DNA of 58,050 nt, taken from a virus. The translations under genes were made by a program, and so were the position numbers. The stretch's first letter is position 1; every line of letters starts with the position of its first letter. The notes below the pieces were generated by a model that did no database searches, had not been told where the DNA came from, and was given only the letters and a program-made list of their open reading frames with translations. Of this stretch, positions 16,901 to 25,127 are shown piece after piece. The stretch is from positions 1 to 58,050 of the IMG/VR virus record IMGVR_UViG_3300035670_000246; one strand, written 5' to 3'.

Positions 16901-19900
16901 TCCAGGAAAACGCCGTCCCAGACACATCTCGTGGCTTTCACATGGGCACCCGGCAAGCCGCTGAAGAGAGGGCTTTTGGCAAACCTGTCGATGATTTTAT
17001 AGCGGAGGCCGAAGTAACGTACGATGAAGGCCTTGGTGCCTGGTTTTGGTCATCACAAGGAGTGGACAGTTACGACGTGGTCGATGAGGACGGGTTCAGT
17101 AGCGAAGAGAGGGCTCGCCGCAGCTTAGAAGAATATGCCTCCCAAGAGGATTTCAGTGGTTCTGACATCGAAGACCTTGGTAAACTGACCGCTGCGTATT
17201 TGAGGGTGTCTAACCCGTTGGTAGTGGCTGACCAAAAAGCGGACTGGGACGGCGTGATTAAGCGAGCGGTGTCTGGCGGCTATGACACCGTGCAGTATCG
17301 CAATGACTTCGAGGATAAAGGGTCAACTTCATACATAGCCCTGCAAGAAGGGCAGATCAAATCCGCCGATCCAGTCACCTACGACGACGCGGGGAACGTG
17401 ATCCCGCTCTCACAGCGTTTCCAGACGACCTCGCCGGACATCCGTTTCAGCAAGAAACCGACGAACCCAGTTCGCGACGCCCGTGCCGCAGCGATCAAGT
17501 CACTGCGCGGTCACCTCGGAGAAGAAGTCTCGGTCGGTGTGTCCGCCGTGGACGGCATCAACGCGATGACCAGCCTTCAAGGTGCCGTGCCTGGAGTGCA
17601 GAAGGCATGGATCGGCACGCGTGAGGATTTTCTTGCGGATGAATCCCTCGGCCGTGCCTTCCCCGGCATCCGCCGCGAACTGGAGAGCCCGCGAGGAGAT
17701 CAACTGGAAGGTCTGTTCGACGGCGGCCGGGCGTTCGTGTTCATCAACAACGTCGGCGTTTACGAAGGCGATGTCCGTGTCGCCAAGGAACAGTCCGAAC
17801 TGACTGGAGAAGAGGTTACTCCGCAACAGGCAGCGGTGCAGCGCGTCATCACTCATGAAGGGCTGGTGCATCGCGGGTTCTATGCTCTCGACAAGGACAC
17901 CCGGCGTGCGCTGTTCCAGTGGGGCGCTCAGAACATCTACGAAGCCGAGATGGACGCGATGGCCGAGGAATACGGCTACGCTGACGACTGGCGCACCAAC
18001 GAACGGTCCCGCGAGTGGATCATGGAGGAGATTCTGGCGAAGAAGATCGAGCGCCTCAAGGCCCCGCCGAAGTCAGGCCCGCTCAAGGCCCTGTGGGACA
18101 TCCTTGTCTCGTTGTGGCGAAAGCTCACGGGCAGCGTGCAGGAGGTCACCCTCAAGGACATCCAGGATGTCGCCAAGGTGCTGCGCACCGCGTTGGAGCT
18201 GTCCGAGAACAACGTCGAGACGCGCAACGGGATGCCGATCCGGGTGGAGGTAGCCAAAGGTTCCCTCCGCCCCCGTTTCACCAGCCCGCTTGACGCCACG
18301 CTCTCGGACACTGCGAAGGCCCTGCGCCTCATGCGCGACGGCCCACCCGCAACCCCTGTGGACCTGCAACAAGCCTACGCCACGGCCGTGCGTGGCAAGT
18401 CCTCGGCCATGGTGTCGCTCGACGACCTGTTCGCCGCCGCCAAGGCATCCGCTCCGTCCCTGACCGAGGCTGAATTCGGACAGCAGGTGCAGAACCTCTA
18501 CAACGACAACGGAGCCTACGTGGAGTCCGCCGAGTCGCCTGCTGTGATGAAGCAGTCCGCCGACCGCTACAACGTCCGCTCGTCTCAAGGGATTCCGGCG
18601 AGTTACGTGATGATCCTGGAGACCGGACGCCCGATGGCGTCCATGAGGCCGGAGACACCCTTCTACTCGAAACTGTCCCGCGTCGTATCGGATAAGATGC
18701 CGAATCGCGCCGATGTCGCGACCATCAAGGGCATCATCACGAACCCGCAGACAGGCATCAAGGCAGAGGAACTGAAGTGGAGCGGGATCGTGCCGTGGCT
18801 TGATGCTCAAGAGGGCATGGTCACGAAACAGGCCGTGCTCGACTACCTCGCCAGCGACGGCGCGGTGAGGCTGGAGGAGGTGCGGATGGGTGGACAAGAT
18901 CGAACCATCAAACCGGGCGCTGTTTTTGGTGATTACCGCGTGATTGATGATGCTGGCGACTTGGCTCTTGAAAGAGTGGACGATGGTTCTTTTGTTCGTT
19001 CTGGCACCGCTGAACAACTAGCGGATTACTTGGAAATAGGCACTGGCGAAAGTGGAGCAGGAACCAAATACGCCCAATACCAACTACCCGGCAGCGAGAA
19101 CTATCGCGAGGTGGTGCTGGCGATGCCGGTTGAAAGACGTTCGATGACAGAAGCAGCGGCTGTTTATTACAACACTTTTGTTCGTCGTGGGGGCGAGCCT
19201 CAATGGGCTGAATTGCCAGAAAGTCGGCGCTTGCAGATCATCACGGAAACGCCCGCAGAAGCATTCAACGAACCACCTGAATACACCTCCAGCCACTTCC
19301 CCGACGTGCCGAACTACGTCGCGCACATGCGGCTGAACGACCGCACGGACGCCGAGGGGCAGCCGGGGACGTTCATCGAGGAAATCCAGTCCGATCGCCA
19401 TCAGCAGGGACGGGAGAAGGGGTATCAGGGACAACGTGACCGCTCTCTAAGCGTGAAATGGGATGCCAATCTTCAAACCTGGAAAGTTCTCAACGAAGAG
19501 GGTCGAATGGTTGGGGGATTCCAAACCGAAGAAGCGGCAAAAGCCGCCGCTAATAAGTTTGCGTCAGGCATCCCCGACGCCCCTTTCCGAACAACCTGGC
19601 CGCTGCAAATGTTCAAGCGCGCCCTCGCGGACGCGGTGGCGGCGGGCAAGCAGTGGATCGGCTGGACGACCGGCGAGACGCAGGCGGAGCGGTATGATTT
19701 GAGCAGGCAGGTGGACAAGATCGAAGTTTACCCTTTGGAAAAATCACCGGGCATGGTGGCTATCACAGCCTACAAAGATGGCCGCCAAGCCATTCGGCAG
19801 GATGTCGCACGTGGTAGCATGGCGGATTTGATCGGCAAAGAAGCTGCTCAAAAAGCCGAGCAACAGATTCAACAGAACAACTTTGCCACCCTCGAAGGAG

Positions 19901-22900
19901 ACGGCCTCAAAGTCGGCGGCGAGGGCATGAAGGGCTTTTACGACACCATCCTGCCGAAGGAAATCGGCAAGTATGTGAAACAGTGGGGAGCTGGCGTGGT
20001 GAAGGGGGAAGCAGTGACTCGAAAGGAATCGTTTGAAGAGTCTCCTATTTCTTTTGATGATTCCCCTGTTCTTGTGCGCCAACAAACCACCCCCATCTGG
20101 CGCGTGGACATCACGCCGTCGATGCGCGAGTCGATCCAGAAGGAGGGCCAGCCTAAATTCAGCCTCCGTCCTGACGCCGCACGACGCCTCAACCGTGCCG
20201 TCTGGGAGGCTCAGGAAGCCTCCGGCCCGATCAAGGATTCCGAGCAGACGCCACTCAAGGACTACCCGGTGCATTCGTTCGCGCAACAGTCCGGTAAGAG
20301 CCGCACGGACGTGGCCATTCAGGTCGTGGACGAGCTGCTCAAGTCTGGTGTGCCCGTCAACGGACTTGTCGATGCCATCAACAGCTACGAGCTGCACCGC
20401 CAGCTTGGCATCGAGCGCGATCCTGACATGCTCGGCATCTTGCTGGCCGAGGCCATGCTCCGGGGCGACCCCAACGCGTTCAAGGCGCATCAAGATATTC
20501 GTTCCCGCATTGGACGTGCTCAAGGGACTGGAGCCATCCTGCACAAGGACCCGAGGTACCAACACCTGTTCTTGCTCGAAGGCATGAAGGACGAGCAAAT
20601 GCAGCAGGCCCGCGACATCCTCAACGCCAACGCGCCGATGAACGCGGACGAGGTGAGCCGGTTGGACGCGGAGGCGGGGCGGACGGCTGCGGCAGAGGAT
20701 GCCGGGGCAGTCCAAGATGCCCTGGAAGAAGACCTTCTGGAGATCGGTGAGAAAGGACTTTCTCCCAAAGAGCGCACGCTGTGGGAGAAGGCAAAGTATC
20801 TTGTTGCCCGTATCGGTTACCTCCTAAAACTCGGATCAGGAGATGCCAAGCCATCACTACGTTTTGAGTTTCCTGACTCCGAGAAGCAGGCCCTCTCAAA
20901 ACTCTCGGCGGACGAGAGGCAGAAAGAGTTGCAGAGGACGCGTGCAGAACTTCGCGCCACTTTGGGCGAATTGCTCGGGCAGCGCAAGCCACGTAAAGTG
21001 GCTGGCGGTGTCGAGACCATCGAAGGTGACCTTACCACCCGTGCGGTTGCTGACATGGTCCAACGCATGCAGGAACGCCTCAACATCCCGGTGGACACTG
21101 CCACGGCGATTGACGCCTTGACGACCACAGGAAACCTCAAAGGTCAGTTTGAAAACTTCATCTCCGACTCGCTGATCTCAAAAGTGAAGTCGGCCATGAC
21201 GCCGAAGCAGGCCCCGGTCAAAAACCTGAACAGCGTCATCAGGCAGATCACCAGCATCCTTGCGGACAACCTCAACTTGCCAAAGGCGCAGACGGCCAAA
21301 GAGTCTTTGGGGGAACGTGCTCTTGACACCTTCGGACGTGTCCGGTCCAATGAACAGATGATCCGGGAAGCGTGGGAACGTTCCCGTGAAGGCATCCGGC
21401 AGTATCTTGCCGAACGCGCCGTCGAGGGCAAGGAAGGTCTGACCGAGGAAGAGGCCGCAGAGATTGAAGAGGCGGTTGATGCACAGCTTGACGCCATCGC
21501 GTCCTCGGTGCCAGCTCGCATGTGGGCGCGTGGCCAGGCTTACAGCCTGATCCGGGACGCTCTGGAAGGCTCCAAATTTGGCACCAACGAGGACATCTTG
21601 CGTGACCCGCAAGCTGCTTTGAAAACAGTCCAGGACCTCCTCAACTCCGAGGTGGGCAAGATCGGCAACGTGGACCCGGCACGCTGGGACAGTGACCAAG
21701 CCTACATTGTGGCGGCGTTCAATTCGTTGGTGGCCGATCTCAAGGAGCGCAAGGCCAAAGCGGAGGCACGTCGGGCAGGCAAGACCCGCTCAGGGTTGAT
21801 GACTGGATCGGATAAAAAGACTCTGACATCGCTTATCGAGCAGGCTCGCAAACGCTCTGGGGACAAGGCTCCGCTCCTGCCTGACAGCGCCACCTGGACG
21901 AAGATTTTCAGCGGGTCGCCGCAGTCGCAGGAGGCGAAGGCGAGAGAGATGCTGGACTACATGAAGGCGGACCCGCTGCTCGCGAATCTCACGGCTGCCG
22001 AGCAACAGCAGCTTGCGGACATGTTCGCACGTCGCTGGGAGAAGAAGCGCAAAGAACTCCTGGAGGCCAAAGTCGCTTCCATCCTCAAAGCGCGAAACGC
22101 CACCCCCAAAGGCAAGAACGCCGCCAAGGACGCGGTGCCGAAGTTCATCCAGGCGATCAACCGTGGTGAGCTGACCAACGATGTCATTGCCGAGGAGATC
22201 GCAGAAAAGTTTGGTTTCGAGAAACTCACCGAGGGCGAGAAGAAAACGCTCGAACGGTTGTCCCGGGAACTCCAGGAACCCAACCTTCCGCAGCACGAGA
22301 AAACCGCCAAGATCGACGAGATGGCGAAGATCATCGCGAAGAAGACCCGCATGTCGATGGCTGAGATTTTGTCAGCGTGGTGGGTGACCTCCGTGCTCTC
22401 CGGGCCGCGCACAGCCTTCACCATCGGGCTTGCCGCCTCCAACGGTGCCTTCGAGGTGCTGGGGCACGCGGTGTCCACGGTGCTCAACGCCAACTGGAAC
22501 GGTCGTCGTGCGGAGGGTCTCGCCGCCACAGGTCAGGCGCTCACCAACTACTTCAAGTCGTGGCCGCGTGCCATCCAGCTCGCGTGGCAGTACGTCCTGA
22601 CAGGTGACAAGAAATTGCTCTCCGCAATGGACCCGGCCTACTCGCAGTTCTTTGAGACAGGTCGCAACAACCCGCTGTCGGTGGGATGGAGACTGTCGCA
22701 GTCCAAAAACCCCGTGGCTCGTGCCACCGGCCGGTTCATGCATTTCTTCGAGAAATTGCTCTCCGCGCTCGACTTGTTCACGGCGACCACCACGCGTCAC
22801 GGCATGCTTCCGATCTCCTACTACCTGAACCAGAAGGTGTACGACAAGGCACGTGCCGCGAGTGAGACCGATCTGGCAAACTACCGGAAGAAGGTGATCG

Positions 22901-24312
22901 ACTTGTGGTGGGGAGGCAAAGAGCCGACGACCGGAGCCGAGCAGGCCTTGGTGACACGCCAGTCTATCAACATGATGGAGGAGCAGCTCGCCAAGTACGC
23001 CAACGTTCTTGAAGACGCCGGGTTCGCTGCCGCACAGGCTGCCATGACACTGACGCCGGAAGGCCTTGGGGGTCAGTTCTATCAGGCGGTGCGCAGCGTC
23101 GCCAACAAGGCGGAAAGGTCAGCAGAGAAGGCGGTTCGTGAAGCTGAAAGGCTGGACGGCAAGGACCACGGCCCCATTGAACGCAACACGCGCAAGGCAC
23201 TGGCCTATCTGTACCGTTTCCTCGCCTACCAGATGCTCAACGTCGCAGGTCTGCGCTTCGCCCGGTTCGCGGGCAACAAACTCAACCAGTCCCTCGGGTT
23301 CATTCCAGGCCTCGGACTGTTGCGCAAGTTCGAGAAAGACTACGCGGGTCCGATGAAGAACCAGGCGATCATGCGCAACCAAGCCATCGGAGCCATGATG
23401 GCGATGGTCGGATACAACGTCCTCAAGGCCATCGGCGATGAACCTGACGACGACAAGCGTGGCTGGGGCATCGAAGGCTCATGGAAGAACCTCACGCCAG
23501 ACCAGATCAAGCAGCTTCAGGCCGCAGGTCGCAAGCAGTACACCATCCACATCGGCGAACAGTCCTACAACTATGCCAACTGGCCGGTGTCCTCGGTGCT
23601 CGCCGCCATCGGCACCATGGCTGACCGCATCAAATACTCCCCGGACAAGTGGAAGGAAACCTCGACCCTCGACAAGATCGCAACGGGCGCGTGGGCGGCT
23701 TCCACAGCCACCATGGACGCCTCCTCGCTGTCACAACTGGCGGAGGTGTTCGGCAGCAACATTCACACCCGTGACCCGGTCGAGGCCAGCGCAAAATGGG
23801 CGTCCCGGGTGTTCGGCAACTACGCTGGCGGCATGATCCCACGCGTCTTCAAGGACGCCGACATGATCCTGGACGGCAAGATGGGCAAGTACGACGGCTG
23901 GGAAAACTTCGGGAAGGAGATTCCCGTCTATCGTCGCTACGTCGGTGGTCCGTTGCTCGACATCTTCGGCAAACAGGTCGAAGTGTCACGCACCCCGTGG
24001 AGCCGTGAGTTTCAGGTGCAGCCGCCCGAGCGTGAATATCGCCTGCTGGGCCAGCTCAACAGCAACGACTTGTGGCTGACACCCGCCAATCCAGGCGGAC
24101 GCCGCGTAGGCCGTGGCAAACGGTCCCGCGAGATGACCGACGCCGAGCAGAAGCGTTACGTGACCCTCGTGGGCGACGGCTACCGTAAAGTTGTGTTGAA
24201 GTTTGGCGACCGTCTCGCCAAGATGGACCGCGAAGGGGCCAAAGATTTACTCGGCAAGCTGACCGCGCAGGTCCGTGACCGTGCCGAACGACAAGCCGTG
24301 ACACAACAATGA
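13954..24312 (+). CDS. Giant polyvalent virion protein (ART, metallopeptidase, LPD38-like)
   Basis: 3452 residues. In order: a helical N-terminus; a Gly/Ala-rich hydrophobic stretch (about 340-380) that could be membrane-active; a Pro/Glu-rich linker (480-800); an SH3-like segment (EFVAWQDENGAMQEGVLTKI, about 890); an ADP-ribosyltransferase-like module (VYHHGGFD at 975 to DIRFS near 1162); a zincin-like module with HEGLVH at 1301-1306, the HExxxH form of polyvalent-protein metallopeptidases; a module with FIEEIQSDRHQ and WTTGETQAERYDL (1780-2068); long helical regions; and an LPD38-like C-terminal part from about 2808 (SAWWVTSVLSGPRTAFTIGL). Such proteins are thought to enter the host with the DNA and act on host targets. 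It is the likely reason for the short-tailed virion inference. Confidence 0.8.
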   Translation: MSPWEDIEADPEFGTLTPQEKVSLFDDWHKNTVNSFAEIDPEEVDLQGLKGFMASGQVKRRELLGEPVDPDQITQQYLTGLTERNKSQKQMLADYDALEKARFNLQDATLQKGVTSAGDRGMIISPKVQEILGKPKQQAEKEFEIARSKFTPELEQQAREAREAMRGERPVAVLGSDIYTDPSLTLDKEEYRRAVNGTSASPEAKMLALADFSSRRDEFAKNALRAFRVAGEAPIPGMESFASWEAKQPEETRVKSPESKALEYLRQMRGREGYRKLISAIGTGAVQGGADVASQAVGTAAMITGDRGLAQKAGEVQKGAEALSEVQKLEGDMSATGATTAGGVARLGVGMAPAIGAGLLTGGSLPAAALAAGAQTAGAQFPSTYNAMLEQGKSEEEALRASRGAALMSGAVTSALTALGGTSGVEALIRRSGEGFARGRVASILLGSIKEIPEELADEAASQVIESSLTNPDKPVSQVVDEFLGQAPDLALQVGLLGGAGEAFSSGGKTPPTSQPTEETEEPVVLGRTVQQVLDEADAVSARAVVQAEEAGSPLLAQAIAEQTAATVPEAQAETAEPSGQTEPEVAAEILPEKSPAVNAVTTEEQETLPLLPQEEGQAGESRTPAEGSIPAVTAEKMPDTSEVSSVAPSAGVERNRALIAQAATTNAGRAQVSANEYIQKAAAAPQPNLPPITTQGGEVEVQAAPERTVEQNPIAAMAAQAAAKARGEVKEVSAPLARMLQPSPPSPSAPSGLGAGAATTPQGAIESPTAPATAEDIADRINASSLSPATTYPSLVQDIKSLTEGRPARLQEVADALFEQPMQRPTAEKIARRLLDENAAEREVTASRDRRVAREMIGEEENQRGGEAPVSDDKAPLEKGEFVAWQDENGAMQEGVLTKISAGRNNLGEPMSEVTLETSEVVQVPRRELRPMASMRPDARDAEYLAAVEAGDMAKAQRMVDEAAKAAGYNVGPVYHHGGFDIQENAVPDTSRGFHMGTRQAAEERAFGKPVDDFIAEAEVTYDEGLGAWFWSSQGVDSYDVVDEDGFSSEERARRSLEEYASQEDFSGSDIEDLGKLTAAYLRVSNPLVVADQKADWDGVIKRAVSGGYDTVQYRNDFEDKGSTSYIALQEGQIKSADPVTYDDAGNVIPLSQRFQTTSPDIRFSKKPTNPVRDARAAAIKSLRGHLGEEVSVGVSAVDGINAMTSLQGAVPGVQKAWIGTREDFLADESLGRAFPGIRRELESPRGDQLEGLFDGGRAFVFINNVGVYEGDVRVAKEQSELTGEEVTPQQAAVQRVITHEGLVHRGFYALDKDTRRALFQWGAQNIYEAEMDAMAEEYGYADDWRTNERSREWIMEEILAKKIERLKAPPKSGPLKALWDILVSLWRKLTGSVQEVTLKDIQDVAKVLRTALELSENNVETRNGMPIRVEVAKGSLRPRFTSPLDATLSDTAKALRLMRDGPPATPVDLQQAYATAVRGKSSAMVSLDDLFAAAKASAPSLTEAEFGQQVQNLYNDNGAYVESAESPAVMKQSADRYNVRSSQGIPASYVMILETGRPMASMRPETPFYSKLSRVVSDKMPNRADVATIKGIITNPQTGIKAEELKWSGIVPWLDAQEGMVTKQAVLDYLASDGAVRLEEVRMGGQDRTIKPGAVFGDYRVIDDAGDLALERVDDGSFVRSGTAEQLADYLEIGTGESGAGTKYAQYQLPGSENYREVVLAMPVERRSMTEAAAVYYNTFVRRGGEPQWAELPESRRLQIITETPAEAFNEPPEYTSSHFPDVPNYVAHMRLNDRTDAEGQPGTFIEEIQSDRHQQGREKGYQGQRDRSLSVKWDANLQTWKVLNEEGRMVGGFQTEEAAKAAANKFASGIPDAPFRTTWPLQMFKRALADAVAAGKQWIGWTTGETQAERYDLSRQVDKIEVYPLEKSPGMVAITAYKDGRQAIRQDVARGSMADLIGKEAAQKAEQQIQQNNFATLEGDGLKVGGEGMKGFYDTILPKEIGKYVKQWGAGVVKGEAVTRKESFEESPISFDDSPVLVRQQTTPIWRVDITPSMRESIQKEGQPKFSLRPDAARRLNRAVWEAQEASGPIKDSEQTPLKDYPVHSFAQQSGKSRTDVAIQVVDELLKSGVPVNGLVDAINSYELHRQLGIERDPDMLGILLAEAMLRGDPNAFKAHQDIRSRIGRAQGTGAILHKDPRYQHLFLLEGMKDEQMQQARDILNANAPMNADEVSRLDAEAGRTAAAEDAGAVQDALEEDLLEIGEKGLSPKERTLWEKAKYLVARIGYLLKLGSGDAKPSLRFEFPDSEKQALSKLSADERQKELQRTRAELRATLGELLGQRKPRKVAGGVETIEGDLTTRAVADMVQRMQERLNIPVDTATAIDALTTTGNLKGQFENFISDSLISKVKSAMTPKQAPVKNLNSVIRQITSILADNLNLPKAQTAKESLGERALDTFGRVRSNEQMIREAWERSREGIRQYLAERAVEGKEGLTEEEAAEIEEAVDAQLDAIASSVPARMWARGQAYSLIRDALEGSKFGTNEDILRDPQAALKTVQDLLNSEVGKIGNVDPARWDSDQAYIVAAFNSLVADLKERKAKAEARRAGKTRSGLMTGSDKKTLTSLIEQARKRSGDKAPLLPDSATWTKIFSGSPQSQEAKAREMLDYMKADPLLANLTAAEQQQLADMFARRWEKKRKELLEAKVASILKARNATPKGKNAAKDAVPKFIQAINRGELTNDVIAEEIAEKFGFEKLTEGEKKTLERLSRELQEPNLPQHEKTAKIDEMAKIIAKKTRMSMAEILSAWWVTSVLSGPRTAFTIGLAASNGAFEVLGHAVSTVLNANWNGRRAEGLAATGQALTNYFKSWPRAIQLAWQYVLTGDKKLLSAMDPAYSQFFETGRNNPLSVGWRLSQSKNPVARATGRFMHFFEKLLSALDLFTATTTRHGMLPISYYLNQKVYDKARAASETDLANYRKKVIDLWWGGKEPTTGAEQALVTRQSINMMEEQLAKYANVLEDAGFAAAQAAMTLTPEGLGGQFYQAVRSVANKAERSAEKAVREAERLDGKDHGPIERNTRKALAYLYRFLAYQMLNVAGLRFARFAGNKLNQSLGFIPGLGLLRKFEKDYAGPMKNQAIMRNQAIGAMMAMVGYNVLKAIGDEPDDDKRGWGIEGSWKNLTPDQIKQLQAAGRKQYTIHIGEQSYNYANWPVSSVLAAIGTMADRIKYSPDKWKETSTLDKIATGAWAASTATMDASSLSQLAEVFGSNIHTRDPVEASAKWASRVFGNYAGGMIPRVFKDADMILDGKMGKYDGWENFGKEIPVYRRYVGGPLLDIFGKQVEVSRTPWSREFQVQPPEREYRLLGQLNSNDLWLTPANPGGRRVGRGKRSREMTDAEQKRYVTLVGDGYRKVVLKFGDRLAKMDREGAKDLLGKLTAQVRDRAERQAVTQQ

Positions 24313-24875
24313 AACGACCACGCTATGAGAACGTGATGCCTCGCGGGGGCTGGAAATACACGGACCCGCTGACAGGTGTACGCATTGAGGACAATCATCT
24401 TGGGGCCGTGCTGGAGCGCGTGCGCCGTGCCTGGGCAGCCAACGAAGTCGAGCCGCCTCCGTCGTGGGAGGAAGAGATCATGGACTCCATGTGCCAGCAG
24501 AACCCTGACTTGGACTGTTTCGAGGTGGGCGAGGTCGAGCGCACGATCACCATGGACGACATCTGGCGCTTTGCCAAGACCGCACAGAAATGGCTCGAAG
24601 GTGGCGGCAAGTGGGTGGACGCTGAAGAGTCAGACCGTCGTGCGGCCATCTGTGCGCAGTGTCCCATGAACGTCGTGGTTCACGGATGCTGGGGGTGCCG
24701 TGGTGCGATCAAATGGCTGGCCGAGAGAGCCGGGATGCCGCCAGCCACTCAAAGTGAGGACAAGCTACAAAGCTGCAAGGTGTGCGGATGCTACAACAAG
24801 GTGGCGGTCCACATGCCTCTCGACGCAATGGATGTCACGGGTCTGGAGTTTCCAGAGGGGTGCTGGAAGAAGTAG
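24309..24875 (+). CDS. Cysteine-rich zinc-binding phage protein
   Basis: 188 residues. The C-terminal half carries CAQC, CWGC and CKVCGC clusters plus a last Cys, enough for two zinc sites; this kind of cysteine-rich protein is found near phage tail genes but its role is unknown. The N-terminal part has a motif GGWKYTDPLTGVRIEDNH. Start overlaps the giant gene's stop, so it is translated from the same message. Confidence 0.6.
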   Translation: MKRPRYENVMPRGGWKYTDPLTGVRIEDNHLGAVLERVRRAWAANEVEPPPSWEEEIMDSMCQQNPDLDCFEVGEVERTITMDDIWRFAKTAQKWLEGGGKWVDAEESDRRAAICAQCPMNVVVHGCWGCRGAIKWLAERAGMPPATQSEDKLQSCKVCGCYNKVAVHMPLDAMDVTGLEFPEGCWKK

Positions 24876-24955
24876 GAAAGGCCGGAATTGCACCGGCTAC
24901 TTGGCACCACTCGTAACTGACCTTGCCACAGGTATGTTTACGTTGAGGTTGCGTG
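24876..24955. terminator. Convergent intergenic hairpins
   Basis: Between two convergent genes. GCCGG (24881-24885) pairs with CCGGC (24893-24897) around a 7-base loop, and TGGCA/TGCCA and GCGTG/CACGC pairs lie to the right. No U tract on either strand. Probably a bidirectional termination or RNA 3' end region. Confidence 0.35.
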
Positions 24956-25114
24956 TCACTGTCCACGCCGCTTTCCTGTTTTCTTCTTTGGTTTCTTGCC
25001 GGTCTTCAGGGACATCCCGGTGATGCTCTGCGCGATGCGTGCCGCCGAGGCTTTGTTTTTGCCTTGGCGGAGCATCTCCTGATACACGTTATCGACTTCG
25101 GTTCCTTTGGGCAT
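24956..25114 (-). CDS. Small basic phage protein
   Basis: 52 residues starting MPKGTEVDNVYQEMLRQGKN and ending in a Lys/Arg tail (KKPKKKTGKRRG). The VYQEMLRQGKxKxSAARIAQ pattern is common in tiny phage proteins next to structural genes. It is last in the minus-strand sugar operon, 13 bases after its neighbour's stop. Confidence 0.65.
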   Translation of the reverse strand: MPKGTEVDNVYQEMLRQGKNKASAARIAQSITGMSLKTGKKPKKKTGKRRGQ

Positions 25115-25127
25115 ATGGTTGGGAGGG

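Noticed and set aside
24873-24977. Second tRNA gene on the minus strand
   Set aside because: The 7-bp acceptor-like pairing and T-arm-like hairpin exist, but there is no usable anticodon arm, no D-loop GG, U8 is missing, the span is 105 bases and it overlaps a coding stop. Kept only as a low-interest finding.
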